Assembly: GCA_023264215.1 (NCBI GenBank)
Contig: JALQSY010000107.1
Location: 1-6,068 of the forward strand
DNA: 6,068 bases
Direction of reading: 5' to 3'
DNA from: Candidatus Nanopelagicales bacterium
Lineage (GTDB): Bacteria > Actinomycetota > Actinomycetes > S36-B12
Within the stretch, counting starts at the first letter, position 1; each line of letters opens with the position of its first letter. The notes beneath the pieces are model-generated. The model saw only the letters and a program-made list of their open reading frames with translations. It did not search any database and was not told the origin of the DNA. Below, piece after piece: positions 1 through 6,068 of the stretch. The position numbers and the translations under genes were made by a program.

Positions 1-1
1 G

Positions 2-472
<471 letters not shown>

Positions 473-521
473 CCGCCCCGCACGGCGGCCCTTGCCGGGC
501 TCGCCCCGAGTTGCCGCGGGG
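473..521 (+). terminator. GC-rich inverted repeats after ettA, possible weak or factor-dependent terminator
   Basis: Immediately after the ettA stop there are three small inverted repeats: CCGCC (473-477) with GGCGG (484-488), GCCC (488-491) with GGGC (497-500), and CCCCG (504-508) with CGGGG (517-521). Stems are only 4-5 bp and none is followed by a T run, so this is not a classical intrinsic terminator. It could be a Rho-assisted or attenuating structure between ettA and the next gene, or simply a consequence of high GC. The two genes may still be co-transcribed. Confidence 0.25.
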
Positions 522-569
522 TGTCCGGAGGAGGAGGCTTGATCCCTGGCCGGTTCTCGGCCCGGATCT

Positions 570-574
570 GGAGG
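570..574 (+). promoter_or_regulatory. Shine-Dalgarno site GGAGG for the GTG start at 581
   Basis: GGAGG at 570-574 lies six bases before GTG at 581-583, which is good spacing for an actinobacterial ribosome binding site. It is the main reason for placing the start of the unknown gene at 581. A second purine run, GGAGGAGGAGG at 527-537, lies upstream; it sits only one base before an in-frame TTG at 539 and six bases after the in-frame GTG at 521, so it serves neither as well. Confidence 0.65.
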
Positions 575-580
575 TGCGGC

Positions 581-1234
581 GTGGCGACATCGAGTGCCGT
601 GGCAGCCCTCGTCCTCCCCGGGCATGAGGCACGCCTGCTCGGTGCGCACCTCGATCGCCTTATCGCCTGGGACCCTGCCGGGCACGTCCGAGTCGTCGCC
701 CGCGGCGGAGCCATCGGTGTCTACGCCGCTCCGCCCATGCGCGTGATCAGCTTCGTCGCACTGCCGCTGCGCGCGGACGCGGTCGAAGAGATCGACGTGT
801 CCGCTCGCACCAGCGACATCCGTGCCGGATTGTCCACGCAGGCCGAGGCGACGCTCCTGCTGCCTGAGCCGGCCGTCGGCTCACCCGGCCTCGCCGTGCT
901 CCCGCCTGCCGAGGGATGGCAGCTTCCGATCCACGGCGTCTCCGGTGACGTCGTACCCGAGGTGGACGCCGCCATCGCCGAGTTCCGGCGCCGGGCGGCG
1001 GGCGTCGTGGACTCCCAGGCGCTCGCCGAGCAGATCTGGGAGCGCAACGCCTTCGGTGGACTGCCGCTGCGCGTGCTGCACGCGGCACGGCGCCTTGGCT
1101 TCTTGACCGAGGACGCCTCTCGCGTCACCGCCTGCACGATGACGGGCTGGAAGCGCCTGACTACGGTCCGCGGGCAGGTCTTCGTGCGCACCTCGACCCC
1201 GACGCAGCGCCCTGACCTCAGCGTCGTGCGCTGA
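581..1234 (+). CDS. Protein of unknown function downstream of ettA, 217 aa
   Basis: I do not recognise a named family. The GTG at 581 was chosen because of the well-placed GGAGG at 570-574; GTG 521 (237 aa) and TTG 539 are in-frame alternatives, but their extra residues look like translated leader. No signal peptide or membrane segment is convincing, so it is probably cytoplasmic. The protein appears to have two parts. Residues 1-65 contain short hydrophobic strands and the sequence GAIGVYAAPPMRVISFVALPL. Residues 124-203 are mostly helical, with LAEQIWERNAFGGLPLRVLH followed by ARRLGFL and then GWKRLTTVRGQVFVR, an order compatible with a helical bundle plus a small beta wing such as a winged helix, though that fold is a guess. 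A variable segment (about 66-120) links them. It follows ettA by 108 bases on the same strand, so co-transcription is possible but a translation role is not shown. Codon use matches its neighbours. The stop is TGA at 1232-1234, 3 bases from the convergent stop of the next gene. Confidence 0.8.
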   Translation: MATSSAVAALVLPGHEARLLGAHLDRLIAWDPAGHVRVVARGGAIGVYAAPPMRVISFVALPLRADAVEEIDVSARTSDIRAGLSTQAEATLLLPEPAVGSPGLAVLPPAEGWQLPIHGVSGDVVPEVDAAIAEFRRRAAGVVDSQALAEQIWERNAFGGLPLRVLHAARRLGFLTEDASRVTACTMTGWKRLTTVRGQVFVRTSTPTQRPDLSVVR

Positions 1235-1239
1235 CCGTC
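1201..1239. terminator. Imperfect inverted repeat spanning the two convergent stop codons, possible bidirectional terminator
   Basis: GACGCAGCGC at 1201-1210 pairs with GCGCTG at 1228-1233 and CGTC at 1236-1239, leaving a two-base bulge (AC, 1234-1235) and a 17-base loop. It covers the plus-strand stop (1232-1234) and two of the three bases of the minus-strand stop (1238-1240). With only 3 bases between the two genes there is no other room for a terminator between them. No T run follows on either strand, so intrinsic termination is doubtful; a block to converging polymerases or an RNA 3'-end structure is possible. GC-rich DNA gives such stems by chance fairly often. Confidence 0.3.
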
Positions 1240-4200
1240 ATCGCGTCGAGTATCTGTAGGCCACGTCCATCTGGGAGAAGCCCGGCACGGCCGGAGCAGT
1301 CAGTCGGACCGTGATGTCCAGGGGTGTCGTCCCCGGCACGACGATCCAGATCGAGCCGTCCGCACGGGTCTCGAGGCGGCAGTACGCGAAGTCACCGCGC
1401 GGGATCCGCGTGACGATGGGCTGGCACGTCACCTGGACCCGGGCGTCCTGACCCGCATTGGTCGGAGGCCGTCGGTTGAAGATCTCGGTCGCACCCCGGT
1501 CCTTGATCCGATCCGGCGGCTCGATGAGCGGCACCTGCTCCTGGGTCGGCGGTGTCACCGTGATCGTGACCCGATCCCGGTTGTTCGACGGATCGGGATC
1601 GGGCTGCGAGGAAGAGCCAATCGCCGCATTGCGCACCTGCCCACGGACATCGCTCGCCACGCGCGCCACCAGTCGGAAGGTGATCGAGTCGCCCGACTTC
1701 AGCGTGCGGTCGGCACTGCACTGGATCCGGGACTCCTCGTTGGTGCACCGGGGATCGGATGCCGCGCGATCGAAGCTGAGGCCGGCCGGCAGCGTATCCA
1801 CGAGCTGTGCGTCGCTCGCCGATCCGGGTCCGGTGTTGGTCACGGTGATGCGGAATGTCGCCCTGCCACCCGCGGGAACGGTGTCGGCATCTGCCCGCTT
1901 GCGGACAGCGATGTCCGCGGGTCGCTCGAGGACCACCGATGTGGCCGATCGGTTGTTGCTCCGGTCGACGTCGGCTCGCTCGCCGGTCACGGTCGCCACC
2001 GAATTGGCCTGCGTGCCCGAGGCCGGGGTCGCGCTGGTGATGCTGATGGACGGCAGCGACTGGCCCATCGCGAGCGGCCCCGGTGACGTGCAGACGACGC
2101 GCCGGACATCGGTGGTGCACTTCCACCCCGAACCGCTGGCACGGCGCGGGGTCGCGCCGGTCTGGTCGATCACCACGCGGACCGGGCCCGGCTCCGCCGC
2201 CGGACCGTTGTTGCGCACCGACGCGGTCGTCGTCCAGTCGGAGCCGGCCCGCTGACGGGTCGGACCGAAGTGCGCGATGTCGAGATCGAGTTCGTCCCCG
2301 GCGACGTAGGTGACCTCAGCGCTGCCGCCCGTGCCCGGTGACTGCGGCTCGACGGTCGCGCCGTTGACGATGGCGCCGCTGGCGTCGGGAGCGATGAGCC
2401 CGGTGACGAAGATCGGAGCGATCGCACCGCCCACGGGCAGGGTCGTCTCGGTCGCGCAGCTCACGCGCTGACCGGCGACGCTGCACACCCAGCCATCTCC
2501 GGTCGCCACGCTCGGGACGATCGCGGCGGGCATGTTGTCGACGACGACAGCACCCCGTGCGTCAGTGGGGCCGGTGTTCTCGACGTTCAGGACGTACGTC
2601 ACGTTGGTGCCCGGGATCAGCTTGCTGCCCGCGGCTCGACCGCGAATCGCCTTGGACAGGTCGAGCTTCGATGCCGGGTCGGTCGTGACGGTGACCTGGC
2701 CCGGCGGGCGATCGCCACCGGGAGTCGAGGACGTCGCGGTGACGACGTTGGTGAACGTCCTGCCCGGTGTCACCCAGGCGGGATCGGTCCGTGCGACGAC
2801 GGTGACCGAGGCGCTGTCGCCGAAGTCGAGCACGGGCGCGTAGCAGCTCACCACGCTGAGCGTCGATCCCGAGCAGTCCAGGGTGCCGCCGCTCGGCGTG
2901 ATCGACTCGATGGTCAGGCCCAGTGCACCGAAATCGTCGGTCAGGTAGACATCGCGTGCCGCGGAAGGGCCGCCGTACGGCGGTGCGTTGCTGACCGTGA
3001 GCGTGAAGGTCACGGTGTCGCCGGCGGTGACGCGGGTCGGACTCGCCGTCTTGGATGTCCAGATGCCGGCTTCCTTGGCGATGGAGATCGGCGCGGTCGC
3101 CACGTCATTAGCCGGGTTGCTGTCCGGCTGGGGCGAGCTCACGATCCCGGTGAGGTCGTAGAAGCCGGGCAGGGTCTCGGGATCGGGCGCCGAGACGTCG
3201 AGGGTCAGCGCTGGGGCGACCTGACCCGCGAGCAGCGTGGTCCCGGTCAGGGTGCAGACGGTGCGGCCCTCGGCCGTGTCGCACTGCCAGGCGCTGCCGC
3301 TCGCCGCGGCGAGGGCGAGATTGGACAGTCGGCTGAAGCGCACCGTGATCGGCCCGGGGTCGGTGACGGGGCCGTTGTTGCGCACCGTGAAGGTCAGGGG
3401 CCGCGATGCTCCGCCCGCCTCCAGCGCCGCGCTGCTGGCGGTGCTGATCGCGAGATCGGCATCGGTCTCGAGCGTGATGATGTCCGTGGCGCGATTGTTC
3501 GTCAGGTCGATATCGCGCATCGTGGAGGTCGTCGTGAGATCGGCCGACACCTCCTTGTCCTGCGTCTCGCCTGCCGCGACGGATACCTGCAGGACGAGGG
3601 GCGTGAGCGAGGTATCGACCCCCCAGGCCTCGGCGAGCGCCAGCGTGCACCGGACGGTGAGCGGGGAGGTGGTCGCCGAGCCGGTCGAGGGGATGCACGC
3701 CCAACCGGAGCCGCTGTGGCCGGTCAGCGATGTGCCCGGGGGGAGGGTGATGGTCTGCACGGCGTCGGCGCCCGCGGGCACAGCCCCCGGACCGGCATTG
3801 AACGATCGGACGGTGACGGGGACGGCGGGGCCGCCGGCAATCGCCTTGCCCGGGTGGGACAGGCTCTCGATCCCGTCGAAGATGCGCGCCGTGTCGGCGC
3901 TGTCCGTCGCGGTGTTGTTGGCGGGGGTCGGGTCGGGCTCGTTGCCGGCGACGCTGGCGGTGTTGGCCACCTCGGAGGGGGCGCTCGCGAGGACCTCCGC
4001 GACCAGGGTGATGGACTCCGCGGAGGATCCGGCCACGAGGGTGCCGGTGAGCGTGCACTCCACGGCGGGTGTGCAGGCCCAGCCATCACCGGACACCGAT
4101 ACGAGGCTGAGGTAGTCGGGAAGCGTGTCGGTGACGGTGACGCCGGTCGCGTCAGAAGGGCCTTCGTTGCGGACGCCGAGTGAGTAGGTGATGGTCTCGC

Positions 4201-6068
4201 CGGGGATCGCCTCGCCCTCGTGCCACTTGGCGATGGCGAGGTCGGCGCTGCGATCGATCGGAGTGGTCACGGTCGAGGAGTTCCCGCTCGGATCCGGGTC
4301 CGGGGTATCGCTGGCGACGGTAGCGGTGTTGGTCACCGAGCCGCTGCCGCTGGCTTCCTCGTCCACGGTGACCGTGACGTTGATGGGCGGGGCGGACGCG
4401 CCCGCGGGCAGGCTCGGCAGCGTGCATCGCACGACCGGTGCCGTCTCGACACACGACCAGTCCAGTCCCGAGGCGGAGATGAGCGTGAGGCCGGCGGGGA
4501 TGGAGTCGGTGACCACGAGCGACTCGGCAGAGCCGGGGCCGGCGTTGTCTACTCGCAGCGTGTACGTCGCCGACTGTCCTGCCGTCAGGGTGGTCGGGCT
4601 GACCGCCTTGGCGATGCTCAGATCCGCGTCGTCTGCCACGACCACCACGGAGGTCTCGTTGGAGATGCCGGTCACCGCGAAGCCCGATGTCGCTGCTTGG
4701 CCCGCCACCCGGAAGTCATTGGCCAGGACGGTTCCTGCCGCGGCGTCGGCCGCCACGCGCATGCGGTATGCGATCACGACGCTCTGGCCGATCGCGAGCC
4801 GACCGCCTTCGGTCGCTGTTGCGCCCTCGCCCACCCGCAGGGTGAGCGATCCGTCCGCGAAGGTGGCAATGGAGCCGGAGTCCGGCACGGGCTCACCGTC
4901 CACCGTGAGGGTGCCGGGTACGTAGGCCGCACCCGCGGGGAGGATGTCGGTGATGACGGTCCCGGTCGATGCGTCGCCGTTGTCGGCCGTCACGTCGTTG
5001 GTCAGGACCAGGGTGTAGTCGAGATCGTCTCCTGCGCGTACGACGTCGCCGTTGACGTCGACGACCGACTTGCGGGCGGCGAACTTCGGCGAGAACAACT
5101 CGGTGGAGAAGGTCAGCGCGATCGGGTAGTACTGGTCCCCGGTGGACGAGGCGCGGAAGGTCGCGGACGTGGCGTTGTTGGCGATGCGCCCCGTCGCATC
5201 GATGAGGCCGGCGTCGAAGCCGAGCTGGTTGGGGTAGTCGGGGGTCTTGGCGGCGAACCTGCCCGTCCGCGTGGTGATGGAGGAGTTGAAGTAGTTGCTC
5301 GCGGGGCGCCGCCCATCGCTGAGCGCGCTGCCGTTGAGCAGGAACTGATCGCCGGTGATGCCCAGGTCGCCCTCGTAGGCGACGACGCCGAGGGCCGTGC
5401 GCACCGGGCCGGTGGGGGGTGTGCGGAACCCGGCCACGTCGATCGTCGCGGGGGATCCCTGGGTGACGCTGACCAGGCCGTCGAAGACGCTCATGGCCCG
5501 CACCGGCTCGGTCGGATCGCCGTACACCACGATCAGCGACCAGCCGGCGAAGTGATTGATGCCAAGTGAGCCCTTGACGTCCGCCACGAGGTAGGTGCCA
5601 CGACCGGCCGCGCGCACCTGCGTCGTGACGTCGGCGAATCCGGAGTACGTCTTGTTGGATCCCGACGTCGAGATCCGCGTCACCGAGCCCGTGATGCTGG
5701 AGTAGCCGGCCGCGCCGGGTGGGCGGAATCGAATCGAGCCGGCATCGGCCGGCGGCGTGCCCTTGGCCTGGTCGCCGGATGCACCGGCGCCCCAGTACAG
5801 GCCGGCGAAGAGCACCGGGGCACCCTCGGGGATCTGCAGGTCCGCGCTCGAGGAATTGACGGTGGTCGGATCGTCATCGATGTCGACCATCACCATGGAG
5901 TAGCTGTTGTTGTTGAAGCGCGCTGAGGTGCCTCCTCCGCGCTGCGCCTCGGCGCAGTTGGCCGCGGACTCCGGACAGGTCATCAGGGTGTTGCCCGTGA
6001 TGACCAGGTCGCCTGCGGCATTGACGGTGTAGCGCTCCGGGAACGTATTGAGTGGGCTGATCTCGGGG
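1238..6068 (-). CDS. Giant secreted multi-domain DUF11 repeat protein, adhesin-like (N-terminus cut by window end)
   Basis: This is a predicted extracellular stalk or adhesin built of tandem Ig-like DUF11 (TIGR01451-type) beta sandwiches; ligand and role are unknown. The frame stays open from the ATG at 5981-5983 to the window edge, adding 28 residues (ending in AAGDLVITGNTL) that fit the family, so the real start and any signal peptide lie outside; 1609 residues are visible. Numbering from that ATG, domains are: N-terminal head 1-296; large DUF11-like domain 297-449; repeats at 453-577, 580-697, 698-841, 842-968, 972-1101, 1106-1227, 1231-1353 and 1356-1477; proline-rich linker 1478-1514; C-terminal domain 1515-1581. 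The repeats share N(T/A/N)GP, VTDxLPAG, SGxGWxC and DPDPxxNN elements. All 20 cysteines fall in close pairs, as expected of an oxidised extracellular protein. The C-terminus has no LPXTG, hydrophobic helix or basic tail. It ends (TGA, complement of 1238-1240) against the convergent gene. Codon use resembles its neighbours, giving no sign of recent transfer. Confidence 0.94.
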   Translation of the reverse strand, partial: PEISPLNTFPERYTVNAAGDLVITGNTLMTCPESAANCAEAQRGGGTSARFNNNSYSMVMVDIDDDPTTVNSSSADLQIPEGAPVLFAGLYWGAGASGDQAKGTPPADAGSIRFRPPGAAGYSSITGSVTRISTSGSNKTYSGFADVTTQVRAAGRGTYLVADVKGSLGINHFAGWSLIVVYGDPTEPVRAMSVFDGLVSVTQGSPATIDVAGFRTPPTGPVRTALGVVAYEGDLGITGDQFLLNGSALSDGRRPASNYFNSSITTRTGRFAAKTPDYPNQLGFDAGLIDATGRIANNATSATFRASSTGDQYYPIALTFSTELFSPKFAARKSVVDVNGDVVRAGDDLDYTLVLTNDVTADNGDASTGTVITDILPAGAAYVPGTLTVDGEPVPDSGSIATFADGSLTLRVGEGATATEGGRLAIGQSVVIAYRMRVAADAAAGTVLANDFRVAGQAATSGFAVTGISNETSVVVVADDADLSIAKAVSPTTLTAGQSATYTLRVDNAGPGSAESLVVTDSIPAGLTLISASGLDWSCVETAPVVRCTLPSLPAGASAPPINVTVTVDEEASGSGSVTNTATVASDTPDPDPSGNSSTVTTPIDRSADLAIAKWHEGEAIPGETITYSLGVRNEGPSDATGVTVTDTLPDYLSLVSVSGDGWACTPAVECTLTGTLVAGSSAESITLVAEVLASAPSEVANTASVAGNEPDPTPANNTATDSADTARIFDGIESLSHPGKAIAGGPAVPVTVRSFNAGPGAVPAGADAVQTITLPPGTSLTGHSGSGWACIPSTGSATTSPLTVRCTLALAEAWGVDTSLTPLVLQVSVAAGETQDKEVSADLTTTSTMRDIDLTNNRATDIITLETDADLAISTASSAALEAGGASRPLTFTVRNNGPVTDPGPITVRFSRLSNLALAAASGSAWQCDTAEGRTVCTLTGTTLLAGQVAPALTLDVSAPDPETLPGFYDLTGIVSSPQPDSNPANDVATAPISIAKEAGIWTSKTASPTRVTAGDTVTFTLTVSNAPPYGGPSAARDVYLTDDFGALGLTIESITPSGGTLDCSGSTLSVVSCYAPVLDFGDSASVTVVARTDPAWVTPGRTFTNVVTATSSTPGGDRPPGQVTVTTDPASKLDLSKAIRGRAAGSKLIPGTNVTYVLNVENTGPTDARGAVVVDNMPAAIVPSVATGDGWVCSVAGQRVSCATETTLPVGGAIAPIFVTGLIAPDASGAIVNGATVEPQSPGTGGSAEVTYVAGDELDLDIAHFGPTRQRAGSDWTTTASVRNNGPAAEPGPVRVVIDQTGATPRRASGSGWKCTTDVRRVVCTSPGPLAMGQSLPSISITSATPASGTQANSVATVTGERADVDRSNNRSATSVVLERPADIAVRKRADADTVPAGGRATFRITVTNTGPGSASDAQLVDTLPAGLSFDRAASDPRCTNEESRIQCSADRTLKSGDSITFRLVARVASDVRGQVRNAAIGSSSQPDPDPSNNRDRVTITVTPPTQEQVPLIEPPDRIKDRGATEIFNRRPPTNAGQDARVQVTCQPIVTRIPRGDFAYCRLETRADGSIWIVVPGTTPLDITVRLTAPAVPGFSQMDVAYRYSTR
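1241..1552 (-). other. Proline-rich linker and small C-terminal domain of the DUF11 protein
   Basis: After the last repeat comes a linker (residues 1478-1514; codons 1442-1552) with TPPTQEQVPLIEPPDRIKDR and later RRPPTNAGQD. The protein then ends in a compact beta-rich domain of about 67 residues (1515-1581). It contains VQVTCQPI, Cys1520 and Cys1535 as a likely disulfide, and closing strands WIVVPGTTPLDITVRLTAP and MDVAYRYSTR. It does not match the DUF11 pattern and I do not recognise it. No sortase motif, transmembrane helix or SH3/LysM-like wall-binding motif is evident, so if the protein is retained at the cell surface this domain is a candidate for non-covalent attachment. Confidence 0.6.
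1553..4624 (-). repeat. Array of eight DUF11-type protein repeats
   Basis: Eight consecutive domains of about 120-145 residues are encoded, from N- to C-terminus, at about 4253-4627, 3893-4246, 3461-3892, 3080-3460, 2681-3070, 2303-2668, 1925-2293 and 1553-1918. Repeats 1, 2, 6 and 8 are closest to the DUF11 consensus, with ADLxIAK or similar at the start, an NxGP turn, VxD(T/S/N)xP, and (except repeat 8) a DW or GW before the first cysteine. Repeats 1, 2 and 8 end with PDPDPSxN or PDPTPANN; repeats 5 and 6 have lost this acidic turn (STPGGDRPPG, QSPGTGGSAE). Repeats 3, 4 and 7 diverge at the VTDxLP strand. Identity between repeats at DNA level is low apart from short stretches, so this is an old array rather than a recently expanded one. 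Confidence 0.85.
4637..5095 (-). other. First, larger DUF11-like domain (residues about 297-449)
   Basis: This segment begins FSPKFAARKSVVDVNGDVV and has the DUF11 core order: a lysine-containing first strand, GDDLDYTLVLTND, VITDILPAGAAYVPGTLTVDG and a closing SNETSVVVV strand. At about 150 residues it is longer than the later repeats and lacks the cysteine pair they carry. The early lysine (Lys305 in AARKSV) and a closing asparagine (Asn442 in ISNETSV) are arranged as in isopeptide-forming fimbrial domains, so an internal Lys-Asn bond is conceivable, but this cannot be shown from sequence alone. Confidence 0.65.
5096..6068 (-). other. N-terminal head domain of the DUF11 protein
   Basis: About 324 residues of non-repeat sequence precede the DUF11 array. 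I recognise the pattern from the N-terminal part of many large actinobacterial and proteobacterial DUF11 proteins, but do not know an established domain name with certainty. Numbering from the ATG at 5983, landmarks are FNNNSYSMVMVDIDDD (23-38), LFAGLYWGAG (58-67), HFAGWSLIVVYGDP (144-157), FDGL (167-170), VVAYEGDLGITGD (200-212), NYFNSSI (230-236) and PNQLGFDA (251-258). The acidic DIDDD run and the many Asn/Asp turns could bind calcium, which is inference. Its only cysteines are Cys3 and Cys10, a likely disulfide. A head domain at the exposed N-terminus of a repeat stalk is the obvious candidate for ligand binding. Confidence 0.7.

Noticed and set aside
1238..1300. LPXTG sortase signal or C-terminal membrane helix
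   Set aside because: The end reads QMDVAYRYSTR before the stop, with no LPXTG-like motif, hydrophobic stretch or basic tail in any of the last 100 residues.
1238..1441. C-terminal toxin of a contact-dependent or polymorphic toxin system
   Set aside because: The last 67 residues show no toxin motif or pre-toxin marker, and no small immunity gene follows; the next gene is convergent and on the opposite strand.
1553..4624. CRISPR array or DNA-level tandem repeat
   Set aside because: The periodicity is about 360-430 bases and only visible at protein level; there are no short identical repeats with regular spacers.
1458..4925. Other plus-strand open frames at 1458-2255, 3237-4115 and 4188-4925
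   Set aside because: All are mirror frames of the DUF11 gene. Their apparent internal repetition just mirrors the repeats on the coding strand; no ribosome binding sites or domains support them.
4220..5569. A 449-codon open frame on the plus strand opposite the giant gene
   Set aside because: It is antisense to well-supported DUF11 coding sequence and its product is a low-complexity mix of Gly, Arg, Val, Asp and His with no domain. Long antisense frames are expected opposite GC-rich genes.
5981..5983. ATG as the real start of the giant gene
   Set aside because: The frame is open upstream to the window edge with family-like sequence, and a start here would leave the protein without a signal peptide.

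Overview
The window comes from a GC-rich actinobacterium. Codons in all three genes end mostly in G or C, and the ABC-F fragment at the left edge carries motifs and a C-terminal tail ([14 protein letters not shown]) typical of actinobacterial EttA. Genus cannot be fixed from this sequence; Corynebacteriales, Propionibacteriales and relatives all fit. No mobile element, tRNA, rRNA or CRISPR array is visible, and base and codon use look uniform across the genes.

Layout: (1) positions 2-472, plus strand, the last 156 residues of the translation factor EttA; (2) 473-580, a short GC-rich spacer with small inverted repeats and a good ribosome binding site; (3) 581-1234, plus strand, a 217-residue actinobacterial-looking protein of unknown function, transcribed in the same direction as ettA; (4) 1238 to the right edge, minus strand, most of a very large predicted secreted protein. 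This last protein has an N-terminal domain typical of DUF11 surface proteins, a first larger DUF11-like domain, eight further DUF11-type beta-sandwich repeats of about 120-145 residues, a proline-rich linker and a small C-terminal domain. Its reading frame stays open through the right edge, so the ATG at 5981-5983 is internal and the signal peptide lies outside the window.

The two plus-strand genes are a cytoplasmic housekeeping pair (ribosome-associated ATPase plus unknown). The minus-strand gene is convergent with them, its stop codon lying 3 bases from theirs, and is probably an independent unit encoding an extracellular adhesin-like or wall-associated stalk. No functional link between the two sides can be seen. 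The most notable points are the strict cysteine pairing in the giant protein (20 cysteines, ten close pairs, one per domain except one), the lack of any sortase or membrane anchor at its C-terminus, two classes of repeat suggesting internal duplication, and an imperfect inverted repeat that spans both convergent stop codons. I found no convincing evidence of a wholly new multi-gene system here.
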